NCBI RefSeq assembly: GCF_028747205.1
Contig: NZ_CP112880.1
Coordinates: 6,324,001 to 6,388,000, forward strand
Direction: 5' to 3'
DNA: 64,000 nt
Source: Streptomyces sp. CA-278952
GTDB taxonomy: Bacteria; Actinomycetota; Actinomycetes; Streptomycetales; Streptomycetaceae
Positions 35,452-44,700 of the stretch are shown here, in pieces. The notes under the pieces are model-generated. The model was not told the DNA's origin, searched no databases, and worked only from the letters and a program-made list of their open reading frames with translations. Numbering within the stretch: the stretch's first letter is position 1; the number at the start of each line of letters is the position of its first letter. A program made the position numbers and the translations under genes.

Positions 35452-36790
35452 GCCGGAATTGTCCACCCGAGGTGGCCGGTTCCGTGGCTGCCAGCAGCCC
35501 GGCGAGTTCGATCAGGTCCGTGCCCGCGAGCCGGGGCAGTGCACAGCCCGCCAGCGTCCGGCACGCCTCGCGCCAGCCCGCCGGCACGGCCGTGACCGAG
35601 CCGATCGCCCCGGTCAGCGCGCCGGCCAGGGCGGGCGCGGAGTCCGCGACCCGGGACAGGCAGGCGGCGGCCGGGACCGCCTGGGCGATCTCGCCCCGGG
35701 CCGCGGTGGTGAGGGCCAGGGCGACGGGCACGGTCTCCGCCGCCGCGATCCCGTAGCTGTAGACGTGGTCCACGATCTGGTGTTCCAACACCGGGACCAG
35801 GGCGAACGCCCCGGCGGGCTCGTCCGCGAACTCCCGGGCCAGGCGGACGGCGTGCACGGCGTTGCGGGCGATCTCGGTGCCCTCGGGGAGCCGGTCGAGG
35901 GCCGCGTTCACCACGGTGTCGACGTCCGCCCCGGCCAGCGCCACGGCGATCGCGGCGGCCACGGCCCGTGCCCCGTGTACCCCGTCGCCGTCCTGGGTGT
36001 AGCGGGCGTCGAACTCGGCGAGCGCCGCCGCCTCGTCCGGGTCGCCCGGGTGGACCACGGCGAGGACGGCGGCCCGCACGCAGGCGGCGTCGTCGAAGTA
36101 GTGCGGGTTGTCGTGCCCGGTGGCGGGCGGCCGCAGCCCGGCGGCCAGGTTGCCGAGCCCGGCCCGCACCGAGATCCGGGCCCGCAGCGGGAGCACCGCG
36201 GCCTCGACCTCGGGGGCCCGGGCGCTGGCGGCGGCGACCGTGGCGGCCAGCGCGTTCCAGGCCCGGTCGACCGCGTCCCGCATCCGGCGGCCCGGGGCCA
36301 GGCCCACCGCGTCGTCGGCCGCCGCCGCCAGCACCGTGCGGGCGGCGAACGCGGCCCACTCGGCGTCGTCGGACGGGCCGAGCCGCAGCGGTTCGGGAGG
36401 CTGGTTGAGGGCGATGGGCACCGGCAACGTGGTGGTGGCGTTCTGCTCGGCGAAGGTGTCCAGCTCCCGGGTGAGCCGCCGGGTCCACTCGGGCATCCGG
36501 GCCGCCCGGTGCCGGGCGGCGGGCCAACCGGCGGCGTCGCCCGCCGCGAGACCGAGCAGCAGCCCCTCGATCCGGGCGCGGCGGGAGGGGGCGGGGAGCC
36601 CGGGGACGGCCGTCCCTGTCCCCGCCCCTGTCCCCGTCCCCGTCCTCGTCCCCGGGCTCCCCGGGACGGCCGTCGGTCCGGCCGCGTCGCGTGCCGTCTC
36701 CGTCGGGTCTCCCGCCGGGTCTCCCGCGGGGCCTCCGCGTGGTGTGGTCACGGCTGGTCCGCCTCCGGTCGCCCCGCCTGCCGTCGTCAT
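35375..36790 (-). CDS. ADP-ribosylglycohydrolase family protein (degenerate active site)
   Basis: The 471-residue product begins with about 55 low-complexity residues (Gly, Thr, Pro; the segment GTRTGTGTGAGTGTAVPG is encoded by hexamer repeats near 36615-36655). The core then starts at ARIEGLLLGLAAGDAAGWPAA. The TDDT motif is replaced by PSDDAEWAAFA, and the C-terminal GxDxDS becomes SRVADSAPALAGALTGAIG. At least one metal ligand is thus missing, and it may be inactive or recognise a different substrate. The ATG at 36790 overlaps the upstream stop. Its own 3' end overlaps the next gene by 77 bp, which is unusual. Confidence 0.8.
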   Translation of the reverse strand: MTTAGGATGGGPAVTTPRGGPAGDPAGDPTETARDAAGPTAVPGSPGTRTGTGTGAGTGTAVPGLPAPSRRARIEGLLLGLAAGDAAGWPAARHRAARMPEWTRRLTRELDTFAEQNATTTLPVPIALNQPPEPLRLGPSDDAEWAAFAARTVLAAAADDAVGLAPGRRMRDAVDRAWNALAATVAAASARAPEVEAAVLPLRARISVRAGLGNLAAGLRPPATGHDNPHYFDDAACVRAAVLAVVHPGDPDEAAALAEFDARYTQDGDGVHGARAVAAAIAVALAGADVDTVVNAALDRLPEGTEIARNAVHAVRLAREFADEPAGAFALVPVLEHQIVDHVYSYGIAAAETVPVALALTTAARGEIAQAVPAAACLSRVADSAPALAGALTGAIGSVTAVPAGWREACRTLAGCALPRLAGTDLIELAGLLAATEPATSGGQFRHDAHNSHGSRSLGPAPLLPHHARTR

Positions 36791-37923
36791 CGCCGGTCCT
36801 CCCGCGCGGGCAGTGAGGAGGCCGCCGCGGACGCCATGTTCCGTACGGGCTCGAAGGGAGCCGCCACCGCCGCCAGGTCCCATACGGCCGACGGCTCGCC
36901 GCCGCCCCGCTCCTGCGGGAACCCCGCCGGTGCGGTCCCGTCCGGGTCCTCCGGGGTCAGCAGTTCCGCGATGTCCAGCACGTGGTAGCCGCGCATCGAG
37001 GGCAGGCAGCTGCCCCGGACCGGGCCGATGGCGCCCGCCCAGTCCGGCGGGATGGCACTCTCCCCGTTCAGCGCACCGGCCAGGGCGCCCGCCACCGCCG
37101 CCGTGGTGTCCGCGTCGCGGCCCATGTTGACGGCCGTGAGCACCGCCGTCCGGAAGTCCCCGCGCGCCGCCGTGAACGCCCCGAACGCCAGGCCCACCGC
37201 CTCCGGCGCGAGGTCCGTCCACGGGTAGCCGGCGATCACCACCGCCGAGCGCACCGCCCGCTCCATCGTGAGCCGGTCGGGGTGGGGCCGCTGGGCCGCC
37301 GCCACCGCCCGGCGCAGCGACCGGGCCGTCCAGGAGTCCATCGGGACCACCGAGAGCGCGGCCGCGATCACCGAGGCGAGGCCCGAGCCGACCATAGCCG
37401 CCGCCACCCCGGCGGCCACCGCCTGGCCCCCGTAGATCCCCTCGCCCTCGTGGCTGACCCGGCCGTCCACCGCGACCAGCCGGGCCGCCTCGGCGGGACG
37501 GCCCGCCGCGAAGACCCCGAAGGGGGCCGCCCGCATCGCGAGCCCGTCGCTCCAGGCATGCCGGTGCTGGGCGGAGATGGGGGCGGCGAGGCCCCGGCGC
37601 AGGTTCTCCAGCGTGCCGCGCTCGCTGAACCCGGCCCCCCGGAACGGGCCCTCGTCCAGATCGGCGATCCAGTGGTGCCAGGCCCGCTCCACATGGGAGA
37701 CGTCGAGCGCCGAACCGTGCCGGGCCAGCAGCAGCCCGGAGAAGATCGCGTACTCCGTGTCGTCGGTGCCCGCCGGATCATCGCTCACGAAGCCCTCGAT
37801 CCGCCCCCAGCGGCGGCGGATCTCGGAGGGCCGCAGGTTCTCCGCCGGGGCGCCGAGCGCGTCCCCGACCGCCAGTCCCAGCAGCGCACCCCTGGCCCGG
37901 TCATTGCCGACGGCCGTGTTCAT
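36787..37923 (-). CDS. ADP-ribosylglycohydrolase family protein (canonical, first gene of the operon)
   Basis: This 378-residue protein is the promoter-proximal gene of the run. It has the standard landmarks: RGALLGLAVGDALGAPAENL (11-30), TDDT at 53-56 in DPAGTDDTEYAIFSGLLLA, SHEGEGIYGGQAVAAGVAAAMVG in the centre and NMGRDADTTAAVAGALAGALNG near 280. The start is the ATG at 37923 with AAGGGCG upstream. It is transcribed divergently from the VIT-family transporter, 310 bp away. Confidence 0.92.
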   Translation of the reverse strand: MNTAVGNDRARGALLGLAVGDALGAPAENLRPSEIRRRWGRIEGFVSDDPAGTDDTEYAIFSGLLLARHGSALDVSHVERAWHHWIADLDEGPFRGAGFSERGTLENLRRGLAAPISAQHRHAWSDGLAMRAAPFGVFAAGRPAEAARLVAVDGRVSHEGEGIYGGQAVAAGVAAAMVGSGLASVIAAALSVVPMDSWTARSLRRAVAAAQRPHPDRLTMERAVRSAVVIAGYPWTDLAPEAVGLAFGAFTAARGDFRTAVLTAVNMGRDADTTAAVAGALAGALNGESAIPPDWAGAIGPVRGSCLPSMRGYHVLDIAELLTPEDPDGTAPAGFPQERGGGEPSAVWDLAAVAAPFEPVRNMASAAASSLPAREDRR

Positions 37924-38233
37924 CGCGTCGCCCTTCGCTCGTCCGGCGGTGTGCATCCGCATCCGGGTCCGGATCCGATTCCGTTTCCGGGCCCTGTCGC
38001 ATCTGTGCCACGCGGAGGGCGGAGGGAGGCGGAAAAGGTGGGGAAAGGGGCCAGGCGGATGAGGGGCCAGATAGCTAAGGCTGGCCTTTCTTCGCAGGTC
38101 AGAGGGGTGGTTAGCCAGGCCTGGCTTGCTGGCGGAGGTCACCCGGACAGCGTAGTTTGGACTTTGTCGAAAGTTGTATTCAGCGGGAAATGGCGGGGTG
38201 ACGGCCCGCCGGAGCGAAGGGGAGAAGCACGCC
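37924..38233. promoter_or_regulatory. 310-bp divergent promoter region with three palindromes
   Basis: Three inverted repeats lie between the ARH operon and the VIT gene: AAGGC-TG-GCCTT at 38077-38088, the perfect AGCCAGGCCTGGCT at 38113-38126, and ACTTT-GTCG-AAAGT at 38161-38174. The stretch 37955-37999 is a degenerate TCCGGN hexamer repeat. The first two have a loose likeness to DtxR/IdeR-type boxes (TTAG..AGGC..CCT), which would suit a metal transporter. The match is weak, so the regulator is not assigned. Confidence 0.5.
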
Positions 38234-38965
38234 GTGGCCATCATCGAGACCGAAGCCGTCCTGCACGAGGCGCACCGGGACAACCACACCCACCGGGATG
38301 TGAACGGCGGCTGGCTGCGCCCCGCCGTCTTCGGCGCGATGGACGGTCTGGTCTCCAACCTCGCCCTGATGACCGGTGTCGCGGGCGGCGCGGTCTCCCA
38401 GCAGACCATCGTGATCACCGGCCTGGCGGGGCTCGCGGCCGGCGCCTTCTCCATGGCGGCGGGCGAGTACACCTCCGTCGCCTCGCAGCGTGAGCTGGTC
38501 GAGGCCGAGCTCGACGTCGAGCGCCGTGAGCTCCGCAAGCACCCCAAGGACGAGATGGCCGAGCTGGCCGCTCTGTACGAGTCCCGAGGCGTGGACGCCC
38601 CGCTGGCCCGCGAGGTCGCCCGGCAGCTGTCGCTCGACCCGGAGCAGGCGCTGGAGATCCATGCCCGCGAGGAGCTGGGCATCGACCCCGGCGACCTGCC
38701 CTCGCCGCTCGTGGCCGCCGTCTCCTCGTTCGGCGCGTTCGCGCTCGGCGCCCTGCTGCCCGTCCTGCCCTACCTCCTCGGCGCGAGCGCCCTGTGGCCC
38801 GCGGTGCTCCTCGCGCTGATCGGCCTGTTCGCCTGCGGTGCGGTGGTGGCCCGGGTGACCGCCCGCACCTGGTGGTTCAGCGGGCTGCGCCAGCTCGCCC
38901 TGGGTGGTGCGGCGGCGGCGATGACGTACGGACTCGGCACCCTGTTCGGCGTCGCCGTCGGGTGA
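38234..38965 (+). CDS. VIT1/CCC1-family iron/manganese transporter
   Basis: The 243-residue product resembles VIT1/CCC1 proteins that move Fe2+ or Mn2+ across membranes by proton exchange. It has about five helices. The first contains LRPAVFGAMDGLVSNLALMTGVAGG (about 27-51). A long cytoplasmic acidic helical segment (about 85-150) follows with SQRELVEAELDVERRELRKHP, comparable to the metal-binding domain of VIT1. Start is the GTG at 38234, with AAGGGGAG nine bases upstream. The upstream region carries several palindromes, so expression is probably metal- or stress-responsive. Confidence 0.88.
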   Translation: MAIIETEAVLHEAHRDNHTHRDVNGGWLRPAVFGAMDGLVSNLALMTGVAGGAVSQQTIVITGLAGLAAGAFSMAAGEYTSVASQRELVEAELDVERRELRKHPKDEMAELAALYESRGVDAPLAREVARQLSLDPEQALEIHAREELGIDPGDLPSPLVAAVSSFGAFALGALLPVLPYLLGASALWPAVLLALIGLFACGAVVARVTARTWWFSGLRQLALGGAAAAMTYGLGTLFGVAVG

Positions 38966-39055
38966 CGAGCGTCTCCCCGGGCTGTACGGCCGGCATTCTG
39001 CGGCATACAGGTTGCTTCGGCGTACGCGTTTCACCCGGTGACGGGTTTCTCCGGT

Positions 39056-39100
39056 GCACGGCGGAGGCACGGCCCGCCACGGGCCGTGCCTCCGCCGTGC
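39056..39100. terminator. Bidirectional terminator with 20-bp perfect stem
   Basis: Positions 39056-39075 pair perfectly with 39081-39100 around a GCCAC loop, between the convergent VIT and FG-GAP genes. It is one of the longest uninterrupted stems in the window. Confidence 0.85.
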
Positions 39101-39111
39101 GCACGCGATCG

Positions 39112-41241
39112 TTACCGGATACCGGCGAAGCTCTTCCAGCCGGTGCCGATCTTGACCCCCGCGCCGACGCCCCCCGTGCCGTTGCCGGCGTACCGGTAGA
39201 GGTCGCCGCCCGTCGTGCGGGCCAGAACGTCGTCCGCGCCGTCGCCGGTGAGGTCGCCGATGCCGACGATGTCTGCCATCCCGCCCCAGCCGGTGCCGAA
39301 CTTCACGCCGTTGCCGATGGTGCCCTTGCCGGTGCCGGCGTAGCGGTAGAGGTCGCCGTTGGCGGTGCGGGTGACGATATCGGCGTGCTTGTCACCGTTG
39401 AGGTCACCCGCGCCGACGATGGTCAGGTTCTTCCAGCCGGTGCCGATCCTGCCCGTGCGGGTGAGGCCGCCGCCGACGGTGCCCGCGTACAGGTAGAGGT
39501 CGCCGGTCGCGGTCTCCCGGGCCACCAGGTCGGGCCGGCCGTCCGCGGTGAAGTCGCCGGAGTAGGTCAGGCTGTCGAAGGGCTTCCAGCCGCTGCCGAT
39601 CTTCGCCGCCGGGGTCTGGGGCGTTATGACGCGGCCCCGCTGCGGGCTGTGGCGGTACAGGCCGCCCGCCTCGTCCGTCACCAGGGTGTCGTTCGCCCCG
39701 TCGCCGTCGAGGTCCCCGAAGGGGATCAGTGTGGACGTCGCGGGCCAGGTCCCGCCGTCGGCGAAGGTTGACACCTTCCCCGCCGCGTCGCCCTGGTACA
39801 CGCGCAGCGAGCCGTTCGTCCCCTGTGCGTACAGGTCCGGGAAGCGGTCGTCGCCGACGTGGTCCCGGCGCGACGGCTTCGCCGCTCCGGTGGCCGTCGC
39901 CCAGACCTGTTCGATCGGGTAGTGGTCGCCCGTCATTCCGAGCTGCTTGTTCCATACGGCGACGGCGCGGCCGTCCGTACCGGCGGCGACGGAGCCGTCC
40001 GTGTAGGGATCGAGGCGACCGACGTGTACGGGATAGTGCCAGGTGCCGTCCGAGCGCGTCAGCGCCCACAGGTCGTTCTCGAATGTCTCCCACATGATGG
40101 CGAACGTGCCGTCCTGGCCGATGCTGGGGCCGCCCCAGACCCTGAACCCTTCGCGCTCCTCGGCCACCGTGCGGGTCTGCGACCACGTGCCGTTCACCGC
40201 GCGGGTCGCCGTCCGGAGACCAGTGCTCTCGAATGCCCAAAACGCCGTCACCCGGCCGTCCGCTTCGAGCTGCGGCGGCGTGGTGGTGCTCGTGCTCTCT
40301 TCCGGGGGAAGGTACTCGGCCCGGCCCCACGTCGTGCCGCCGGCTGGGCGGTAGACGAAGGAGCGGGCGGAGCTGATCCCCGACCAGCTGACCAGGGCCG
40401 CACCGTCGACCGCCGCCTGCACGTCGAGCTCGATCGGCGTCGAGTTGCCGTTCCTGATGACCTCGGGTGCACTCCAGTCGGCCGAGCCCGCTGCCCGCGT
40501 CGACACGCGCAGCGCTTCCGGTCCGGAGATGACGGCCTGCCAGGCGACGGTCACCGTGCCGTCGCCCGCCGTCGCCGCGCGCAGCTCGTAGGCGGACCCG
40601 CTGCTGATCTGCACGGCGTCCGACCAGCCGGCTCCCGGACTCGGCAGGTCGGAGGCGAACACCCCCACGTCGCTCTCGTCCTCCCCGGGGGTCGGATTGC
40701 CGTTCCAGACAGCGGTGATGCGGCCGCCGGGGCCGCTCAGCAGCATGAGGTCGGACCCGAAGGGCGCGGACGTGATCGGTGCGGGCGCCGTCCAGGCCTC
40801 GGCGCCGGGCAGAAGCGTCGAGGTGCTGTGCGAGTCGAAGCGCTCCGACGTGAAGCGGTCCCAGGCGACGGTGGCGGAGCCGTCCCGGCCCGTGACCAGA
40901 TACACGCCGGACACGCGTTCCTGATCGGCGGCGATACGGACCGGGGCGCTCCACGTGGTGGCGTCGGCCGGGCGGGTGGCGCCCCACAGCTCCTGCGGGC
41001 CGTCGGCGGTACCGCTGGTCCACACCGTGACGGCGGTGCCGTCCGACGTGACCTTCACGCCCGCGCCGGTGTTGGCGCCGCGTTCGTCCGTCAGTGCGGC
41101 GGACGTCCCCCACGCCCGCTCGGCGGCGAGGGCCGCCGGAGCACCCACGACGAGGGCTGTGGTGACGCCCGCGCCGACGACGCCGAGCGTCAGTGTGAGC
41201 GTGGGCACGAGAGCGATACCGATGATCTTGACTCTGCGCAT
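39112..41241 (-). CDS. Secreted FG-GAP/VCBS beta-propeller protein
   Basis: The 709-residue product begins with MRRVKIIGIALVPTLTLTLG, a Sec signal peptide probably cleaved after the ALA near residue 40. Residues about 45-465 contain repeats of the type GTVTVAWQA / AVVWSA, which fold as beta blades. The C-terminal 220 residues hold at least four FG-GAP units with Asp-rich calcium loops: FGDLDGDGANDTLV, GDFTADGRPDLVAR, GDLNGDKHADIVTR and GDLTGDGADDVLAR, each followed by a DLYRYAG-type strand. It may bind a polymer or surface partner, and no catalytic domain was seen. The ATG at 41241 follows a strong GGGGGG site. Confidence 0.88.
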   Translation of the reverse strand: MRRVKIIGIALVPTLTLTLGVVGAGVTTALVVGAPAALAAERAWGTSAALTDERGANTGAGVKVTSDGTAVTVWTSGTADGPQELWGATRPADATTWSAPVRIAADQERVSGVYLVTGRDGSATVAWDRFTSERFDSHSTSTLLPGAEAWTAPAPITSAPFGSDLMLLSGPGGRITAVWNGNPTPGEDESDVGVFASDLPSPGAGWSDAVQISSGSAYELRAATAGDGTVTVAWQAVISGPEALRVSTRAAGSADWSAPEVIRNGNSTPIELDVQAAVDGAALVSWSGISSARSFVYRPAGGTTWGRAEYLPPEESTSTTTPPQLEADGRVTAFWAFESTGLRTATRAVNGTWSQTRTVAEEREGFRVWGGPSIGQDGTFAIMWETFENDLWALTRSDGTWHYPVHVGRLDPYTDGSVAAGTDGRAVAVWNKQLGMTGDHYPIEQVWATATGAAKPSRRDHVGDDRFPDLYAQGTNGSLRVYQGDAAGKVSTFADGGTWPATSTLIPFGDLDGDGANDTLVTDEAGGLYRHSPQRGRVITPQTPAAKIGSGWKPFDSLTYSGDFTADGRPDLVARETATGDLYLYAGTVGGGLTRTGRIGTGWKNLTIVGAGDLNGDKHADIVTRTANGDLYRYAGTGKGTIGNGVKFGTGWGGMADIVGIGDLTGDGADDVLARTTGGDLYRYAGNGTGGVGAGVKIGTGWKSFAGIR

Positions 41242-41734
41242 GAGTTCCCCCCTGTTGTGCGTGGACAAACGCCCCTGAACCTAGCAAGGGGAAATGGGTC
41301 CCACCAGCGTCATTTCCACCCCTGCCCGGTGCCTGCGTCGGCGGCCCCGGTGTGACGTACGTCGTGACGCGCACCTCTGGGCGGAGGGCGCGGAGCGGCC
41401 GTAAAATGAGACGCTATGCAGGGCTACACATAAGTAGCCATAACTCGGTGGTTTCGTTCTCCTCGCCACCGGGAATGAGCCGTAGGCACCGCAGGCAACG
41501 ACGCCTGCTCTCTGCGGGTCCCCCGGGCGCCGATTGTTCCGACCGCGACCCACCCCCTGGTCAAGCCGGTCACCTCTGGTCACCCAGTCACTTCCGGTCA
41601 CCACGGTGTCCGCATGTTGGAACACGCCTTCCGCTTCTTGAGAAGCGCCCCATCATGTAACCTGCACGAAATTTCGCAGAGGGCCAACGTCGTCCCTCGG
41701 CACCGCAAATGCCACGACGACGACGGGAGAGCCG
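41242..41734. other. 493-bp divergent intergenic region upstream of gltB
   Basis: No gene was recognised here. It contains the promoters of the FG-GAP gene (minus strand) and gltB (plus strand). The part 41400-41460 is relatively AT-rich (ACATAAGTAGCCATAACTC). A five-fold GTCAC-type direct repeat lies at 41560-41601. TTGAGA at 41638-41643, with TAACCT 14 bp further on, is a possible but poorly spaced promoter for gltB. Confidence 0.5.
41560..41601 (+). promoter_or_regulatory. Phased GTCAC repeats upstream of gltB
   Basis: GTCAA at 41560 is followed by GTCAC at 41569, 41579, 41587 and 41597. The spacing of 8-10 bp is about one helical turn. The phasing suggests cooperative binding of a regulator. 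The motif is reminiscent of, but not equal to, the GTNAC half-sites of GlnR/PhoP. Confidence 0.45.
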
Positions 41735-44700
41735 ATGCGTATCGACGCCTGGTCGCCCATGGACGGTCGCCCCGCCCAGCAGGGGATGTACGACCCCCGT
41801 AACGAACACGACGCCTGTGGTGTCGGGTTCGTGGCCACTCTGACCGGTGTGGCCAGCCATGAGCTGGTCGAGCAGGCGCTGACCGTACTGCGCAACCTCG
41901 AACACCGCGGCGCCACCGGCTCCGAGCCCGACTCCGGCGACGGCGCCGGCGTCCTCTGCCAGGTCCCGGACGCTTTCCTCCGCGCCGAGACCTCCTTCGA
42001 ACTCCCCGAGGCCGGCTCGTACGCCGTGGGCATCGCCTTCCTCCCCGCGGACGACTCCGCCGAGGCCGTCCGGACGGTCGAGCACATCGCCGCGCAGGAG
42101 GGCCTGACGGTCCTCGGCTGGCGCGACGTCCCGGTCACCCCCGCACTTCTCGGCAACGGCGCCCGCGCCACCATGCCCACCTTCCGCCAGGTCTTCGTCG
42201 CCGACGGCGAGTCCACCGGCATCGTCCTGGACCGCAAGGCCTTCGTCCTGCGCAAGCGTGCCGAGCGTGAGGCCGGGGTGTACTTCCCCTCGCTCTCCGC
42301 CCGCACCATCGTCTACAAGGGCATGCTCACCACCGGGCAGCTGGAGCCGTTCTTCCCGGACCTCTCCGACCGCCGCTTCGCCTCCGCGGTCGCGCTGGTC
42401 CACTCCCGCTTCTCCACCAACACCTTCCCCAGCTGGCCGCTGGCCCACCCCTACCGCTTCGTCGCGCACAACGGCGAGATCAACACGGTCAAGGGCAACC
42501 GCAACTGGATGAAGGCCCGCGAGTCCCAGCTCGCCTCCGAACTCTTCGGCCAGGCGCAGCTCGACCGGATCTTCCCCGTCTGCACCCCGGACGCCTCCGA
42601 CTCCGCCTCCTTCGACGAGGTCCTGGAGCTGCTCCACCTCGGCGGGCGCTCGCTGCCGCACTCGGTGCTGATGATGGTCCCCGAGGCGTGGGAGAACCAC
42701 GACTCCATGGACCCGGCCCGGCGCGCGTTCTACCAGTACCACGCCACGATGATGGAGCCCTGGGACGGCCCGGCCTGCGTCACCTTCACCGACGGCGTCC
42801 AGGTCGGCGCGGTCCTCGACCGCAACGGTCTGCGCCCCGGCCGCTACTGGGTCACCGACGACGGCCTCGTGGTGCTCTCCTCCGAGGTCGGCGTCCTGGA
42901 CATCGACCCCGCGAAGGTCGTCCGCAAGGGCCGCCTCCAGCCCGGCAGGATGTTCCTCGTCGACACCGCCGAGCACCGCATCATCGAGGACGACGAGATC
43001 AAGGCGTCCCTCGCCGCCGAGCAGCCCTACCAGGAGTGGCTGGAGACCGGCGAGATCGAGCTGAGCGACCTGCCCGAGCGCGAGCACATCGTGCACACCC
43101 ACGCCTCGGTCACCCGCCGCCAGCAGACCTTCGGCTACACCGAGGAAGAGCTCCGCGTCATCCTCGCGCCGATGGCCCGCACCGCCGGCGAACCGCTCGG
43201 CTCCATGGGCACCGACTCGCCGATCGCCGCGCTCTCCGAGCGCCCCCGGCTGCTCTTCGACTACTTCACCCAGCTCTTCGCCCAGGTCACCAACCCGCCG
43301 CTGGACGCCATCCGCGAGGAGCTCGTCACCTCGCTGCGCTCCTCGCTGGGCCCCCAGGGCAACATCCTGGAGCCGACGGCCGCCGCGTGCCGCAGCGTCA
43401 CGCTGCCCTTCCCGGTGATCGACAACGACGAGCTCGCCAAGCTGATACACGTCAACGCCGACGGCGACATGCCGGGCATGACGGCCGCCACCCTCTCCGG
43501 TCTCTACCGGGTCGGCGGCGGAGGCGACGCGCTGGCCGCGCGGATCGAGCAGATCTGCACCGAGGTCGACGCCGCCATAGAGGACGGCGCCCGCCTGATC
43601 GTCCTCTCCGACCGGCACTCCGACGCCGAGCACGCGCCGATCCCCTCGCTGCTGCTCACCTCCGCCGTCCACCACCACCTCATCCGCACCAAGCAGCGCA
43701 CCCAGGTGGGCCTGCTGGTCGAGGCCGGGGACGTCCGCGAGGTCCACCACGTCGCGCTGCTCATCGGCTACGGCGCCGCCGCGGTCAACCCGTACCTCGC
43801 CATGGAGTCCGTCGAGGACCTGGTCCGCGCCGGCACCTTCATCGAGAACATCGAAGCCGAGCAGGCCATCCGGAACCTGATCTACGCGCTCGGCAAGGGC
43901 GTCCTGAAGGTCATGTCCAAGATGGGCATCTCCACCGTCGCCTCCTACCGCGGCGCCCAGGTCTTCGAGGCCGTCGGCCTCGACGAGGCCTTCGTCGCGA
44001 CGTACTTCAACGGCACCGCCACCAAGATCGGCGGCGCCGGCCTGGACACCGTCGCCAAGGAGGTGGCCGCCCGGCACACCAAGGCGTACCCCGCCTCCGG
44101 CATCGCGGCCTCGCACCGCGCGCTGGAGATCGGCGGCGAGTACCAGTGGCGGCGCGAGGGCGAACCGCACCTGTTCGACCCCGAGACGGTCTTCCGCCTC
44201 CAGCACGCCACCCGCAACCGGCGCTACGACATCTTCAAGCAGTACACGGAGCGGGTGAACGAGCAGTCCGAGCGCCTCATGACGCTCCGGGGCCTCTTCG
44301 GCTTCGACTCCGGCCGCGAGCCGATCTCCCTCGACGAGGTCGAGCCGGCCTCCGAGATCGTCAAGCGCTTCTCCACCGGCGCCATGTCGTACGGCTCCAT
44401 CTCCCGCGAGGCGCACGAGACGCTCGCCATCGCGATGAACCAGCTCGGCGGCAAGTCCAACACCGGGGAGGGCGGTGAGGACCCGGACCGGCTGTACGAC
44501 CCGGCGCGCCGCTCCTCCATCAAGCAGGTCGCCTCCGGCCGCTTCGGTGTGACCAGCGAATACCTGGTCAACGCCGACGACATCCAGATCAAGATGGCCC
44601 AGGGCGCCAAGCCCGGTGAGGGCGGCCAGCTGCCCGGCCACAAGGTCTACCCGTGGGTCGCCAAGACGCGGCACTCGACGCCCGGCGTCGGCCTCATCTC

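Noticed and set aside
38071..38090. A definite IdeR/DmdR iron box
   Set aside because: Against the 19-bp consensus only about 12 positions agree. Palindromes are reported but the regulator is left open.
41638..41665. TTGAGA/TAACCT as the gltB promoter
   Set aside because: The spacer is only about 14 bp, too short for a confident sigma-70-type call. It is mentioned only as a possibility.
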